Shown here one piece after another: positions 14,937 through 22,865 of a stretch of DNA of 26,423 bases. Origin of the DNA: JBAXTU01 sp037130015 (GTDB lineage Bacteria; Patescibacteriota; Patescibacteriia; 2-01-FULL-39-33); assembly GCA_037130015.1 (NCBI GenBank), contig JBAXTU010000013.1:1-26423 (forward strand), in the 5' to 3' direction. The notes below the pieces were generated by a model, which was not told where the DNA came from, searched no databases, and saw nothing but the letters and a program-made list of their open reading frames with translations. Each line of letters begins with the position of its first letter. Positions within the stretch are counted from its first letter, which is position 1. The translations under genes and the position numbers were made by a program.

Positions 14937-16124
14937 ATGGCAGGGAGTCGCGCCGGCGAGCTTGGCGCTAGAGTGATTATAATTGAAAAAAATAATCAAG
15001 TCGGCATCAAGCTGGTACTAACTGGCAACGGAAGATGCAACCTCACCAACAAAATTGACGACCACAAAATCTTGAGCGCGAACTATGGCCCAAATGGCAA
15101 ATTTTTATTGTCGGCCTTTAGTAAATTTGATGCAAATAGTACTATTGATTTTTTTGAAAATCATGGAATAAAAACTAAGATTGAAAATAATAATCGCGTC
15201 CTACCTGCCAGCGATTTGGCACGTGATCTTCTTGATGCTCTGCTTAGCGATCTTAAAAAATATCAAGTGGAAATAAAAACGAATTCTACTGTCAAAAAAA
15301 TAATCACTAAAAATAATAAAATTCAAAAGATTATTTTGGATAGTGGCGAAGAAATATTAGCTAAAAATTATCTCATTGCCACCGGAGGCAAATCCTATCC
15401 CCTGACCGGATCCACCGGAGATGCCTATTATTGGCTACAGGAAATGGGACACACCATTATTGAACCCCATCCAACCCTGACTCCAATTATCACTATAGAA
15501 AAATTTGTTTCGTATTTAGAAGGCCTAAGTTTTAAAGACGTTTTATTGTCCATCAAACAAAATAATAAAATAATTGCCAAAGAACTTGGCGATATAATTT
15601 TTACCTCTAACAGTCTCAGCGGTCCGGCCACTATTAATCTGAGTCGACTAGTTGCAGACAAACCAATAAACGACACTGATTTGATCATAGATTTTTTTCC
15701 AAACAAAACAGAAAAAGAACTTGATTCGGATATTCAAGACGGTTGGCAAAAACAAAAAAACAAAACTCTAAAAAATTCTTTTTTAAATTTATTACCAGCC
15801 AAATTAACCGATATTATTCTAAACTTAATAAATCTTGATCCAAATAAACAAGTAAACTCAATCACCAAGGAAGAAAGAAAAAAACTAATCTTAGCCTTCA
15901 AAAATTTTACTTTGATTATTAAAAAATTGGACGATTATGATAAGGCCATAATCACCAAAGGCGGAGTAAAAATAAGTGAAGTAGATCCGCGTACTATGCG
16001 TTCAAAAATTATTAATAACTTATACTTGGCCGGAGAAATTCTGGATTTGGACGGCCCAACTGGTGGCTTTAACTTACAGGTGTGTTGGACCACTGGCTAT
16101 GTGGCCGGAGATAGCGCGGTTTAA
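14937..16124 (+). CDS. HI0933/BaiN-family NAD(P)/FAD-dependent oxidoreductase, N-terminus interrupted
   Basis: Flavoprotein of the HI0933/YhiN/BaiN family. From ATG 14937 the open frame gives 395 residues. The body is complete and family-typical: ARVIIIEKNNQVGIKL, LTGNGRCNLTN, ATGGKSYPLTGSTGDAYY with EPHPTLTPI, KGGVKISEVDPRTM, and YLAGEILDLDGPTGGFNLQ. Started here, however, the protein lacks the first beta strand and the GGGASG dinucleotide-binding loop, so it would be unlikely to hold FAD. Those residues are encoded just upstream behind an in-frame TAA. Rescue would need an ATT start at 14910, readthrough, or a base error. The rest of the frame shows no decay, so the lesion is recent or artificial. 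Function of the family is uncertain. Confidence 0.85.
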   Translation: MAGSRAGELGARVIIIEKNNQVGIKLVLTGNGRCNLTNKIDDHKILSANYGPNGKFLLSAFSKFDANSTIDFFENHGIKTKIENNNRVLPASDLARDLLDALLSDLKKYQVEIKTNSTVKKIITKNNKIQKIILDSGEEILAKNYLIATGGKSYPLTGSTGDAYYWLQEMGHTIIEPHPTLTPIITIEKFVSYLEGLSFKDVLLSIKQNNKIIAKELGDIIFTSNSLSGPATINLSRLVADKPINDTDLIIDFFPNKTEKELDSDIQDGWQKQKNKTLKNSFLNLLPAKLTDIILNLINLDPNKQVNSITKEERKKLILAFKNFTLIIKKLDDYDKAIITKGGVKISEVDPRTMRSKIINNLYLAGEILDLDGPTGGFNLQVCWTTGYVAGDSAV

Positions 16125-16131
16125 ATTGCCC

Positions 16132-16160
16132 TTGCCTTATAAAAATGATAAAATTATAAT
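16132..16160 (+). promoter_or_regulatory. Promoter of the 16164 membrane protein (leaderless)
   Basis: TTGCCT (16132-16137), 17 bases, TATAAT (16155-16160), ending 3 bases before the ATG. An alternative pair, TTGCCC (16126-16131) and TAAAAT with TGA before it (16149-16154), also at 17 bases, would start about 2 bases before the ATG. Either way there is almost no leader. Confidence 0.65.
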
Positions 16161-16163
16161 TAT

Positions 16164-17057
16164 ATGACTCTCCTTATTATCCTTTTCTTTTTGGGAATTT
16201 TAGCTCAGGCTATCTTTTTACTATTTGGAAAAATAGAAAAAAGCGACTGGAAAATATTTGGCCTATGTCTACTTATATCCCTAAGCGGTTTTTGGCCTAG
16301 CAAGCATGATTATCCATACAATATTTACAGTCACCTATTTGTAGTAGCCATATTTTTTTCTATTGCCTTGGCCGTGACTTTTAAGAAAAAAATTCTACAA
16401 ACTATCAATAAAGAAATATTACTACTTTGGAATTTGATTTTTATTTATGCTTTTTTCCAAAATGATAAATTATCTCAAAATAATTACCTGATTTTGGCCA
16501 TAATCATTTTAAGCCTACCAACCATTATTAATGCTTTTACTAATTTTGATAAAAAATATCTATGGAGAGCTTATTTATATATCTGGTTTTTAATTTTAAT
16601 TATATCTCTATCAATTTTAAATTTTGACTATATTGGCTTATATGCATTTAACACTGATACTTTTTTTACACCACCCATTGTCTCTCCGGAAAAAATGTTT
16701 TTTACTGGTATGGCATTTTTGTATTTGACAATAAACATTTGGTACCTCTTTGAACTCATACCTCTACCAGGCAAACATCAAAGCATTAAAAACAGATTAA
16801 ATGAATTAAAAAAAGACATTGCTATTTTAGCTTCAGACTATAAATCAGAAATAATAAACAAAAGAATTATTATTACTATTTTTATTCTAACTTCTGTTTT
16901 ATTGTTTATAAATTATTTATTCAGATTTATTGCCGACTCACTTTTAATTCCTTTTATTATTTCATGCATACCACTCATTGATAAGCTAATGGAAAATTAC
17001 CGACCGCCCAAAACCAGCAACATACCCACTCCGCCAATCATCAACACCAATGCTTAA
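16164..17057 (+). CDS. Polytopic membrane protein of unknown function
   Basis: A 297-residue integral membrane protein with about eight or nine hydrophobic segments. They start at the first residues (LLIILFFLGILAQAIFLLFG) and the last is near residues 235-275. A loop of about 35 charged residues (about 208-236, SIKNRLNELKKDIAILASD) is probably cytoplasmic. The C-terminus is Pro-rich (TSNIPTPPIINTNA). I recognise no family and see no catalytic motif. Cys is nearly absent. It stands alone between its own promoter and a strong terminator. It is separate from the flavoprotein gene by 39 bases. Confidence 0.75.
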   Translation: MTLLIILFFLGILAQAIFLLFGKIEKSDWKIFGLCLLISLSGFWPSKHDYPYNIYSHLFVVAIFFSIALAVTFKKKILQTINKEILLLWNLIFIYAFFQNDKLSQNNYLILAIIILSLPTIINAFTNFDKKYLWRAYLYIWFLILIISLSILNFDYIGLYAFNTDTFFTPPIVSPEKMFFTGMAFLYLTINIWYLFELIPLPGKHQSIKNRLNELKKDIAILASDYKSEIINKRIIITIFILTSVLLFINYLFRFIADSLLIPFIISCIPLIDKLMENYRPPKTSNIPTPPIINTNA

Positions 17058-17064
17058 AAACAAA

Positions 17065-17094
17065 AAAACAACTCCCAAAATAGGGAGTTGTTTT
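17065..17094. terminator. Bidirectional terminator, membrane protein / cupin
   Basis: Perfect 12-base arms ending in CAACTCCC and starting GGGAGTTG (17065-17076, 17083-17094), loop AAAATA. T-runs on both strands serve the two convergent genes. Confidence 0.92.
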
Positions 17095-17107
17095 AAAATG
17101 TGTAATA

Positions 17108-17509
17108 TTATTCAGCTTCGCTCAATTTGCCATCAAAATGCTCCTCATTGGCCTCCGCTTCGGCCTTAGTGGCTCTCACCACGCCATCTTGATGATTAGC
17201 CGGCGCATAGAGCGTATAGAGCTTCATAGGCTGGTCTTTAGAGCCATTAATGATGTTGTGTTTGACACCAGCCGGAATAACCACGGCAAATTCAGCTTTT
17301 AACTCATGTTCTTCGCCATTTAATACCGCTTTACCCTCCCCGGCTTCAATTCTGATGAATTGATCTAGTGTGTGCACCTCTTCGCCAATATCTTCACCAG
17401 GCAAAAGCGACATTACCACCAATTGGCAATGTGGCGCCGTGTAAAGAACTTTGCGAAAATTGTTATTGGAGAGTGACAACTCGCCAATATTAGCAACATA
17501 TCCTTTCAT
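17108..17509 (-). CDS. Cupin-domain protein
   Basis: A 133-residue single-cupin protein. The beta barrel includes GEDIGEEVHTLDQFIRIEAGEGKAVLNGEEHEL (motif 1) and FAVVIPAGVKHNIINGS (motif 2). The candidate metal ligands are H47 and the later H in GVKHN; motif 1 has HTLDQ rather than the usual HxH, so one ligand is replaced. The C-terminal tail is acidic and Ala-rich (ATKAEAEANEEHFDGKLSEAE). Small cupins like this may be isomerases, dioxygenases or sugar-binding sensors, and the substrate cannot be told. It has its own promoter at 17537-17564, inside the dnaX 3' end region, and shares a terminator with the convergent gene. Confidence 0.88.
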   Translation of the reverse strand: MKGYVANIGELSLSNNNFRKVLYTAPHCQLVVMSLLPGEDIGEEVHTLDQFIRIEAGEGKAVLNGEEHELKAEFAVVIPAGVKHNIINGSKDQPMKLYTLYAPANHQDGVVRATKAEAEANEEHFDGKLSEAE

Positions 17510-17536
17510 AATTTTTTTGTTATGAATAATGTGTAT

Positions 17537-17564
17537 ATTATACTACTCAAATACGATAAATCAA
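17537..17564 (-). promoter_or_regulatory. Cupin gene promoter
   Basis: Minus strand TTGATT (17559-17564), 16 bases, TATAAT (17537-17542). The -35 overlaps the dnaX stop codon at 17561-17563. Confidence 0.6.
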
Positions 17565-19273
17565 AACATGCCCATTACATCTTGCACAATATCTTTAGGA
17601 GCAATTGGCACAGTCGGCATTTGAGGTGCCGGCTCTGCTTTTTTGTGTGTAATTTCTTGAACTATAAGTGGCTCAACATCTGGTTTGCAAACAGTTTTTA
17701 TATTAACCTCGGTGCCAATAATTTCTGAGATGGTTTCTTCAACCGCTATTTTACTACTACTATCACGCAAACGATCGCAATAAAAATTACTCTTAACTCC
17801 GATTTCAATCATATTGCCATGCACGCCCAATGGCCGGCTGATTCGCAAAAGTGATGACAGGGTATAATTTCTTACTAATAACTTTTCAATTATAAGCAAC
17901 CAATTTTCTTCTACTTTTTTAAGATCAATATCTCCTGCCACAACCTTGGATTCTACTAACGGCAAATCAACTTCTAAAATTTTCTCTTTTACCAGCTCAA
18001 CAATTGGCTGATCAGAAATTATTTCTAATTTTTTTTCTTTTAACTGATCAACTGGCGTTATTTTTTCTTCAACTTTTGATTTTAAAGATTCATTATTTTG
18101 CTGAACACTTTTTGTGTTCAACACTATTGAAGATCCACTCGCTCCGATTGTTGGCAAATTATTATCTTTTTTTTCTGCCACGCTCAAATCCTCAATCGCT
18201 TCCACTACAGCCATTTCCAACGGAAATTGCTGAATAAACGCATTTTTCAAAGCCTGTTTCTTGGCTAAAAATAATTCTACCAAAGCCACCAATTTATTAT
18301 ACGACATTTTTTCTGCCAAACGCTCAGCTGATTTTTGCGATGACTCATCAAGTTCAATTCCGAAATCATTTAGTCTGCCACCAGCCTTTATCAACATAAT
18401 CTTTCGCAAAAATTCTAACAGATTATCAGTAAAAATCTGCAAATCCACTCCATCTTCAACTAAATGATTAATAAGTTCAATCCCGGCCGTGGTGTTTTTT
18501 TCAACTATAAATTCTAAAAGCGCTGTTATTTGACCAAAATCAGAACGGGGCAAAATTATCTCGGCCTGTTCAGCCGAAATTTTATCACCAAGCGTCATAA
18601 TCTTACCTAGCAAACTTTCAGCATCGCGCACACAGCCCTCAGAATGAATGGATATATTTTTAAGGACTAATTCGTCTATTTGCTTGTTTTCTTCTTTGCT
18701 TAAAAATTCCAAACGCCTAATCATGTTTTCCAATGAGACTTTTTTGAAATCAAAACGCTGGCAACGCGACAAAATGGTTTGGGGAATTTTGTGCACCTCA
18801 GTGGTACAAAGAATAAAAATCACATGAGCTGGCGGTTCTTCTAGTGTTTTCAGTAGGGCATTAAAAGCGGCCGTAGTCATCATATGGACTTCGTCGATGA
18901 TGAATATTTTACGTTTGCTTTTAACTGGCGTAAATCTAGAATTTTCAATAATATTTTCGCGTACATTGTCTACACCCGTATTTGAAGCTGCATCAATTTC
19001 AATCGTATCCATACTATTGCCAGCTATAATTTCCAGACATGACGAACACTGATTGCACGGCTCACTATCCCCTGCTTTTCTATTTTCACAATTGACAGCC
19101 TTGGCAAATAATCTCGCCGAAGTGGTTTTACCTAGTCCCCTGGGGCCACAAAAAAGATAAGCATGTCCGAGCTGGTCGGTTTCTAGCTCATTTTGCAAAG
19201 TAATGCGAATATGATTTTGGCCAATAACGTCTTTAAACAGTTGTGGCCGATATTTACGATATAAAGTAGACAT
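17561..19273 (-). CDS. dnaX: DNA polymerase III subunit gamma/tau
   Basis: Clamp-loader ATPase of the replisome. The 570-residue protein starts MSTLYRKYRPQLFKDVIGQ. It has Walker A GPRGLGKT (43-50), zinc-binding Cys at 62, 73, 76 and 79, Walker B with DEVH (127-130), the LSRCQRFDF sensor/arginine-finger segment at about 166-175, and a collar domain up to about residue 370. A low-complexity linker (about 375-450, rich in Glu, Lys and Val) leads to a C-terminal tau-type domain. An A8 run at codons 413-415 (18029-18036) lies in the linker, and either frameshift there stops within six codons, which could yield a gamma form. The stop is TGA. A -10 TATAAT at 19285-19290 lies almost at the ATG. Confidence 0.97.
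   Translation of the reverse strand: MSTLYRKYRPQLFKDVIGQNHIRITLQNELETDQLGHAYLFCGPRGLGKTTSARLFAKAVNCENRKAGDSEPCNQCSSCLEIIAGNSMDTIEIDAASNTGVDNVRENIIENSRFTPVKSKRKIFIIDEVHMMTTAAFNALLKTLEEPPAHVIFILCTTEVHKIPQTILSRCQRFDFKKVSLENMIRRLEFLSKEENKQIDELVLKNISIHSEGCVRDAESLLGKIMTLGDKISAEQAEIILPRSDFGQITALLEFIVEKNTTAGIELINHLVEDGVDLQIFTDNLLEFLRKIMLIKAGGRLNDFGIELDESSQKSAERLAEKMSYNKLVALVELFLAKKQALKNAFIQQFPLEMAVVEAIEDLSVAEKKDNNLPTIGASGSSIVLNTKSVQQNNESLKSKVEEKITPVDQLKEKKLEIISDQPIVELVKEKILEVDLPLVESKVVAGDIDLKKVEENWLLIIEKLLVRNYTLSSLLRISRPLGVHGNMIEIGVKSNFYCDRLRDSSSKIAVEETISEIIGTEVNIKTVCKPDVEPLIVQEITHKKAEPAPQMPTVPIAPKDIVQDVMGMF
18029..18036 (-). other. Candidate programmed slippage site in dnaX (A8)
   Basis: On the coding strand the codons are GAA-AAA-AAA-TTA-GAA: an A-AAA-AAA heptamer in the correct phase for -1 slippage. 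The -1 frame continues ATT-AGA-AAT-AAT-TTC-TGA and ends after five codons. Loss of one A gives AAT-TAG and ends after one. The product would be about 414-420 residues, ending just after the three clamp-loader domains. Confidence 0.5.
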
Positions 19274-19284
19274 TTTTTAAGTTG

Positions 19285-19290
19285 ATTATA
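19285..19290 (-). promoter_or_regulatory. dnaX -10 box (near-leaderless)
   Basis: Minus strand TATAAT whose start point would fall about 5 bases before the ATG at 19273. No convincing -35 box was found. A second TATAAT lies at 19318-19323. Confidence 0.5.
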
Positions 19291-19331
19291 ATTCTAGTTC
19301 GGTTTAATTTTATAAGAATTATAACAATAAG

Positions 19332-19360
19332 TCAAAGCCTTGAATTATCAAGGTTTTTGA
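19332..19360. other. Stem-loop in the dnaX upstream region
   Basis: CCTTGA-ATTA-TCAAGG core (19338-19353), extended by TCAAA on the left pairing with TTTGA on the right around one bulged T. It lies upstream of the likely dnaX start point, so it is either a protein-binding inverted repeat or the end of an unknown transcript on the plus strand. Confidence 0.5.
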
Positions 19361-19385
19361 TATTATTCAAGCTTTTAGGTATAAT
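19357..19385 (+). promoter_or_regulatory. Orphan promoter with no coding gene downstream
   Basis: TTGATA (19357-19362), 17 bases, TATAAT (19380-19385): 11 of 12 consensus bases. No ATG-started frame follows on this strand, and the next gene is convergent. Confidence 0.6.
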
Positions 19386-19391
19386 AATTTA

Positions 19392-19465
19392 ATCATCTAT
19401 TACTTTTTTTAAAACTAAAAATTCAAAAATAAAAAAGCCCGTTGAGATTTTCTCCGGACTTTTAA
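19392..19465 (+). ncRNA. Possible small RNA of about 75 bases
   Basis: Defined by the orphan promoter on the left and by the hairpin at 19431-19459 on the right. The region is AT-rich with no start codon. The plus-strand T-run after the hairpin (CTTTTAATTTG) is weak, so transcription may instead continue as antisense to the lytic transglycosylase gene. It does not resemble any RNA family that I know. Confidence 0.3.
19431..19465 (-). terminator. Lytic transglycosylase terminator
   Basis: On the minus strand AAAAGTCCG with inner stem GAGA/TCTC, then CGGGCTTTTTT and a further T-rich tail. It is strong on the minus strand and weaker on the plus strand. Confidence 0.8.
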
Positions 19466-19491
19466 TTTGTACAATTTTTTATACAGTCTTT

Positions 19492-20214
19492 TTAGGTGCG
19501 ACTGGCCACCTTTTTGTTTTTTTGCAAATACTTTTCAATATATGCGTCTTCAAAAAATTTCTGTTGACGCAAAACTTTTGATGCATAGTCTTTGGCAAAC
19601 CCACTGTAATATGCCAGGGCCACGTGTAAATTAGGATGCTTTGACAAATAATAATTCAAGATACATGAACTAACTGTCAAATTTGCAACTGAACATTGCA
19701 AAACTACCATTGGGTCTTTACCCAAATCTATTGGCAGTCCCAATTCCACCATCCACTTAGCAGTAGAGGGCATAACCTGATTTAAACCAATAGCGCCAGC
19801 TGACGAAATTGCTTTTTGGTTAAATGAGCTTTCGCATTCAGCAATAGCCAGAAGTAAAAAGGGCTGAAAGCCATACTTCATTTCCAATTCTCGGCACTGC
19901 CTAGCAATAACCAAAAGTTCCATTTTATCCAAATGGCAATGCTTGGACAAAATATCAATATAGGTGCGAACCAAATTAGAATTAGGATCGCACTGTCTGA
20001 TTAGCGTCTCAAATTGATCAACTACATCCTCTTTTACCGGTAATTCTGGCACACTATTAAGCGCCTGTTTATTAATACAAGCGCTAACAATTTTGCTTCC
20101 AGGTAGTTTTTCCTCCTGGTATAGACAGGCAAGAATATAAAAAACAAATACTCCACTTGCCATAGCCACTAAAAAACAAAAACATTTTTCAAACGCATTT
20201 AACAAAATAGTCAT
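19492..20214 (-). CDS. Membrane-anchored lytic transglycosylase (SLT domain)
   Basis: Peptidoglycan-cleaving enzyme of the Slt/lysozyme fold. I choose ATG 20214 because AAAGGAG lies 9 bases upstream; an ATG at 20256 would add 14 residues and has no SD. The 240-residue protein has one N-terminal membrane anchor (about residues 10-32, CFCFLVAMASGVFVFYILACLY), a linker, and the catalytic domain. In that domain AIAECESSFNQKAIS carries the catalytic Glu, followed by SSAGAIGLNQVMPSTAKWM (GLNQ where GLMQ is usual) and ALAYYSGFAKDYASKV. Single-copy with a near-ideal promoter, it is probably well expressed. Its position beside a VirD4-like ATPase fits a role in opening the wall for an envelope machine, though wall remodelling in general is equally possible. 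Confidence 0.9.
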   Translation of the reverse strand: MTILLNAFEKCFCFLVAMASGVFVFYILACLYQEEKLPGSKIVSACINKQALNSVPELPVKEDVVDQFETLIRQCDPNSNLVRTYIDILSKHCHLDKMELLVIARQCRELEMKYGFQPFLLLAIAECESSFNQKAISSAGAIGLNQVMPSTAKWMVELGLPIDLGKDPMVVLQCSVANLTVSSCILNYYLSKHPNLHVALAYYSGFAKDYASKVLRQQKFFEDAYIEKYLQKNKKVASRT

Positions 20215-20257
20215 TAACCAATTCTCCTTTTGTCTTGGGGGTTTGAGTTTAGTCATC

Positions 20258-20269
20258 TGCCAGTAGGCA
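20258..20269 (-). promoter_or_regulatory. Small hairpin in the lytic transglycosylase leader
   Basis: TGCC and GGCA arms with a 4-base loop, immediately upstream of the ATG at 20256 and about 44 bases upstream of the preferred ATG. It may be only a minor structure; its role is unknown. Confidence 0.3.
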
Positions 20270-20300
20270 AAGACTTTTATATAATGTACAACGTTTCAAT

Positions 20301-20329
20301 ATTATATCATATTATACATTTTTTGTCAA
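20301..20329 (-). promoter_or_regulatory. Strong consensus promoter of the lytic transglycosylase gene
   Basis: Minus strand TTGACA (20324-20329), 17 bases, TATAAT (20301-20306) with TGA before it: full consensus plus extended -10, the best promoter in the window. The leader is about 80 bases to ATG 20214. Confidence 0.9.
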
Positions 20330-20336
20330 ACAAAAA

Positions 20337-22862
20337 TTAAACTTTGCCTAATTGTCCTATTTTTGACCTTTCCACAATTTCTCTAATAACCAACTTTCTA
20401 TCACGACCATGCTTTAATCTTGATAATTCCTTAAGTGGAGCCACAATCTGCTGATTACCTTCAAAATAGTCTTTAAAATTATATACCTGCATATTGAAGG
20501 CGTCCGAGGCTGTATTATCTATAAGTAATCTCACATAGGGCGTGAATTTTTCTGCATTTAACAAATCATACTCGCTAACCTTGGGACCAAGCTGTTTAGC
20601 AATAGTCTCAGCATCATCCACACCAATACGATAACTAGCCACTGTACCCACATTGCCAAAAATAGCATCACGAACACGAGTGTCATTGTTTTGAGTAAGT
20701 TGAGCAATATATTGATGGCCAACAATCAGATTCAAACGATATTTTCTAGCCTCGGCCAAAATAGTGGAAATACTATCCGTGATAAAATTCTGAAACTCAT
20801 CAATATATAAATAAAAATCTTTTCGTTGTTCTTCTGGCATATCAGCGCGTCCCAAAGCCGCCATTTGCAGTTTGGAAACAGCAATCAATCCGAGCAAATT
20901 ACTGTTAGTCTCCCCTATTTTTCCTTTGGATAAATTCATAAGCAATATTTTTTGGCCATCCATTATTTCTCGGAAATTAATGCCACTCTTGGGCTGGCCG
21001 ATAATATTTCTCATGGTTTCATTTTCTACAAAACGTCCTGTTTTAGAAATAACATAAGACAACATGTCGCTAGCCGTTGAGCCTTTTTGTGAAGCCGTAT
21101 ATTCCCTTTCCCAAAAATCCTTGACCATAATATCTTTAACATGCGACAATTTTTCTTTGCGAAAATCTTCATCCGTAAAAATACGCGCCAGTTCCACCAA
21201 AGTACCTGGATTGGTTTGATCAGCCATCAATGCAAGTAGCGCATTTCTCATATAATGTTCAAACATAGGCCCAGCCATGGCCGGATCTGGCAAGAGCTTA
21301 TAAAAAATTGTGATCATTTCCTGCGCAGCCATGTCCATTTCGTATGGAGTTTTGGCTTCAAGCATATTAAGACCAATAGGACGATCAGCATCAGAAGGAT
21401 CAAAAATAACCACATCATCCAAACGATCTTTGGGAATAAATGGCAAAATATCTTCTACAAAACTGCCATGAGGATCAACAATACAAACACCATGGCCGTT
21501 TATAATATCCTGGATAGCCATATGCGACATAAGATAAGTTTTACCGGTGCCAGTCATACCAATAACATACATGTGTCTTTGGCGATCTTTACTTTTAATT
21601 CTCACAAGAGTTTCTTCGCCACGATATAAACTTCTGCCCAAAATAATGCCTTCTGATGGCAAATTATAAGGCGGTGGCAAACGACGCGCCATAAGCCAAC
21701 GAATTCTTGGCACCTGAGTTTCTGGTAATGGCAAATGCCATAAAGAAGTCATTTCTTCGGTGTTTAATACACTGCCGGTTTTTTCATTAAAACTGCGATA
21801 AATAAAATCATGTATAATTTTTTGGCCATTCCCCTTAATAACCGCTTTAAAAGAATTAGCATATTCATAGCTGGAATATTGGGCAAAAGAATTAGCTAAA
21901 TATCTCAAAATTTCTTTGGCTTGATTTTCCAAAGGTGCAAAAGCCACCAACCTTAAATTCACATCCAAACCTGATTTTGAAGCTTTTTCTTCAATCCCCT
22001 TGACCATTTGTTCTTCCATTGGCGAAAGACGATATTGTGGTTTTTCTGTTCTATCTTTTTCTGTACCGGTATAAAACCAATCGGACGGCTTGCCAACAGC
22101 CGAAACAATTGAATTGCTACTAGCCGAAGTAAGGGCATCATTTAATTTTTTACCTTGTTGCATCTCTGAAGCCACCTTGACTCCTGATTTTCGCCACGCA
22201 GGATCAGCCGAACGCATCACCAATTGCACAGCCGCGGTTTGTCCTTCTGGTAATTTTGAAAGTACAGTCAAAACCGAGGTGAGCGGATCCATGTTCATTT
22301 GCTTATAAGTAAGAATTGGAAACATGTTGGCTTTTTTCAATTTTAAATATCCAGCGACCACAAAACCACGATCCTGAAAAATGTTATAATCTTCAATTTC
22401 TTCTATCTGACAATGAGGATATAGTGACAAAAACTGCTGTTTAATATAATTTTCTAAATAAACAGGAATAGCCACATAAAAAGAAATCAAACCTTCCTTA
22501 TCTTTAATAATCTCAAAAGACCAGGCATCATAACGGCCAAACAACCAATATTTAAAGCCATGTTGATGTGGCAAGCCACCCAAATTAGCATAAAGATTTT
22601 CAATACCAGCCAATAAATCCTTGGCGTCTTTATGTTCGTCTTCCTTGTCCAAAACCATTGATGGCACGGACAAGCGAAAAATCTTTTTGTGATAAACAGC
22701 CGTAAAAAATTTATGACTAAAAACAAATTTTTTCAAAAATAAAAGAAATAAATAAATCAGGGCTACAATTATGCCCAAAGAGACAAGTGTTAAAATTAGA
22801 GTAATAAAAAAATCACTTGGCGAACCAGTAGCGACAGAATTGTTTGTAAGACCGTAATCCAT
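20337..22862 (-). CDS. VirD4/TraG-like secretion or conjugation ATPase (membrane-bound)
   Basis: An 841-residue membrane-anchored P-loop ATPase. A transmembrane segment lies near the N-terminus (about residues 18-47, FITLILTLVSLGIIVALIYL). A long soluble domain follows, then Walker A GMTGTGKTYLMSHMAIQ at about residue 437, CIVDPHGSFVEDILPFIP, Walker B with YIDEFQNF at about 687, and LAEARKYRLNLIVGHQYIAQL. The DEFQNF/EARKY/GHQ pattern is typical of TraG/TraD/VirD4-type coupling proteins and related HerA/VirB4 ATPases, which move DNA or protein through the envelope. No relaxase or VirB channel gene is present here. It follows the 22866-23360 gene by 3 bases and so forms an operon with it. Confidence 0.85.
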   Translation of the reverse strand: MDYGLTNNSVATGSPSDFFITLILTLVSLGIIVALIYLFLLFLKKFVFSHKFFTAVYHKKIFRLSVPSMVLDKEDEHKDAKDLLAGIENLYANLGGLPHQHGFKYWLFGRYDAWSFEIIKDKEGLISFYVAIPVYLENYIKQQFLSLYPHCQIEEIEDYNIFQDRGFVVAGYLKLKKANMFPILTYKQMNMDPLTSVLTVLSKLPEGQTAAVQLVMRSADPAWRKSGVKVASEMQQGKKLNDALTSASSNSIVSAVGKPSDWFYTGTEKDRTEKPQYRLSPMEEQMVKGIEEKASKSGLDVNLRLVAFAPLENQAKEILRYLANSFAQYSSYEYANSFKAVIKGNGQKIIHDFIYRSFNEKTGSVLNTEEMTSLWHLPLPETQVPRIRWLMARRLPPPYNLPSEGIILGRSLYRGEETLVRIKSKDRQRHMYVIGMTGTGKTYLMSHMAIQDIINGHGVCIVDPHGSFVEDILPFIPKDRLDDVVIFDPSDADRPIGLNMLEAKTPYEMDMAAQEMITIFYKLLPDPAMAGPMFEHYMRNALLALMADQTNPGTLVELARIFTDEDFRKEKLSHVKDIMVKDFWEREYTASQKGSTASDMLSYVISKTGRFVENETMRNIIGQPKSGINFREIMDGQKILLMNLSKGKIGETNSNLLGLIAVSKLQMAALGRADMPEEQRKDFYLYIDEFQNFITDSISTILAEARKYRLNLIVGHQYIAQLTQNNDTRVRDAIFGNVGTVASYRIGVDDAETIAKQLGPKVSEYDLLNAEKFTPYVRLLIDNTASDAFNMQVYNFKDYFEGNQQIVAPLKELSRLKHGRDRKLVIREIVERSKIGQLGKV

Positions 22863-22865
22863 AGC

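Noticed and set aside
18108..18124. GAACAC...GTGTTC inverted repeat in dnaX
   Set aside because: It falls inside the coding linker and has no promoter or T-run context; likely chance in low-complexity sequence.
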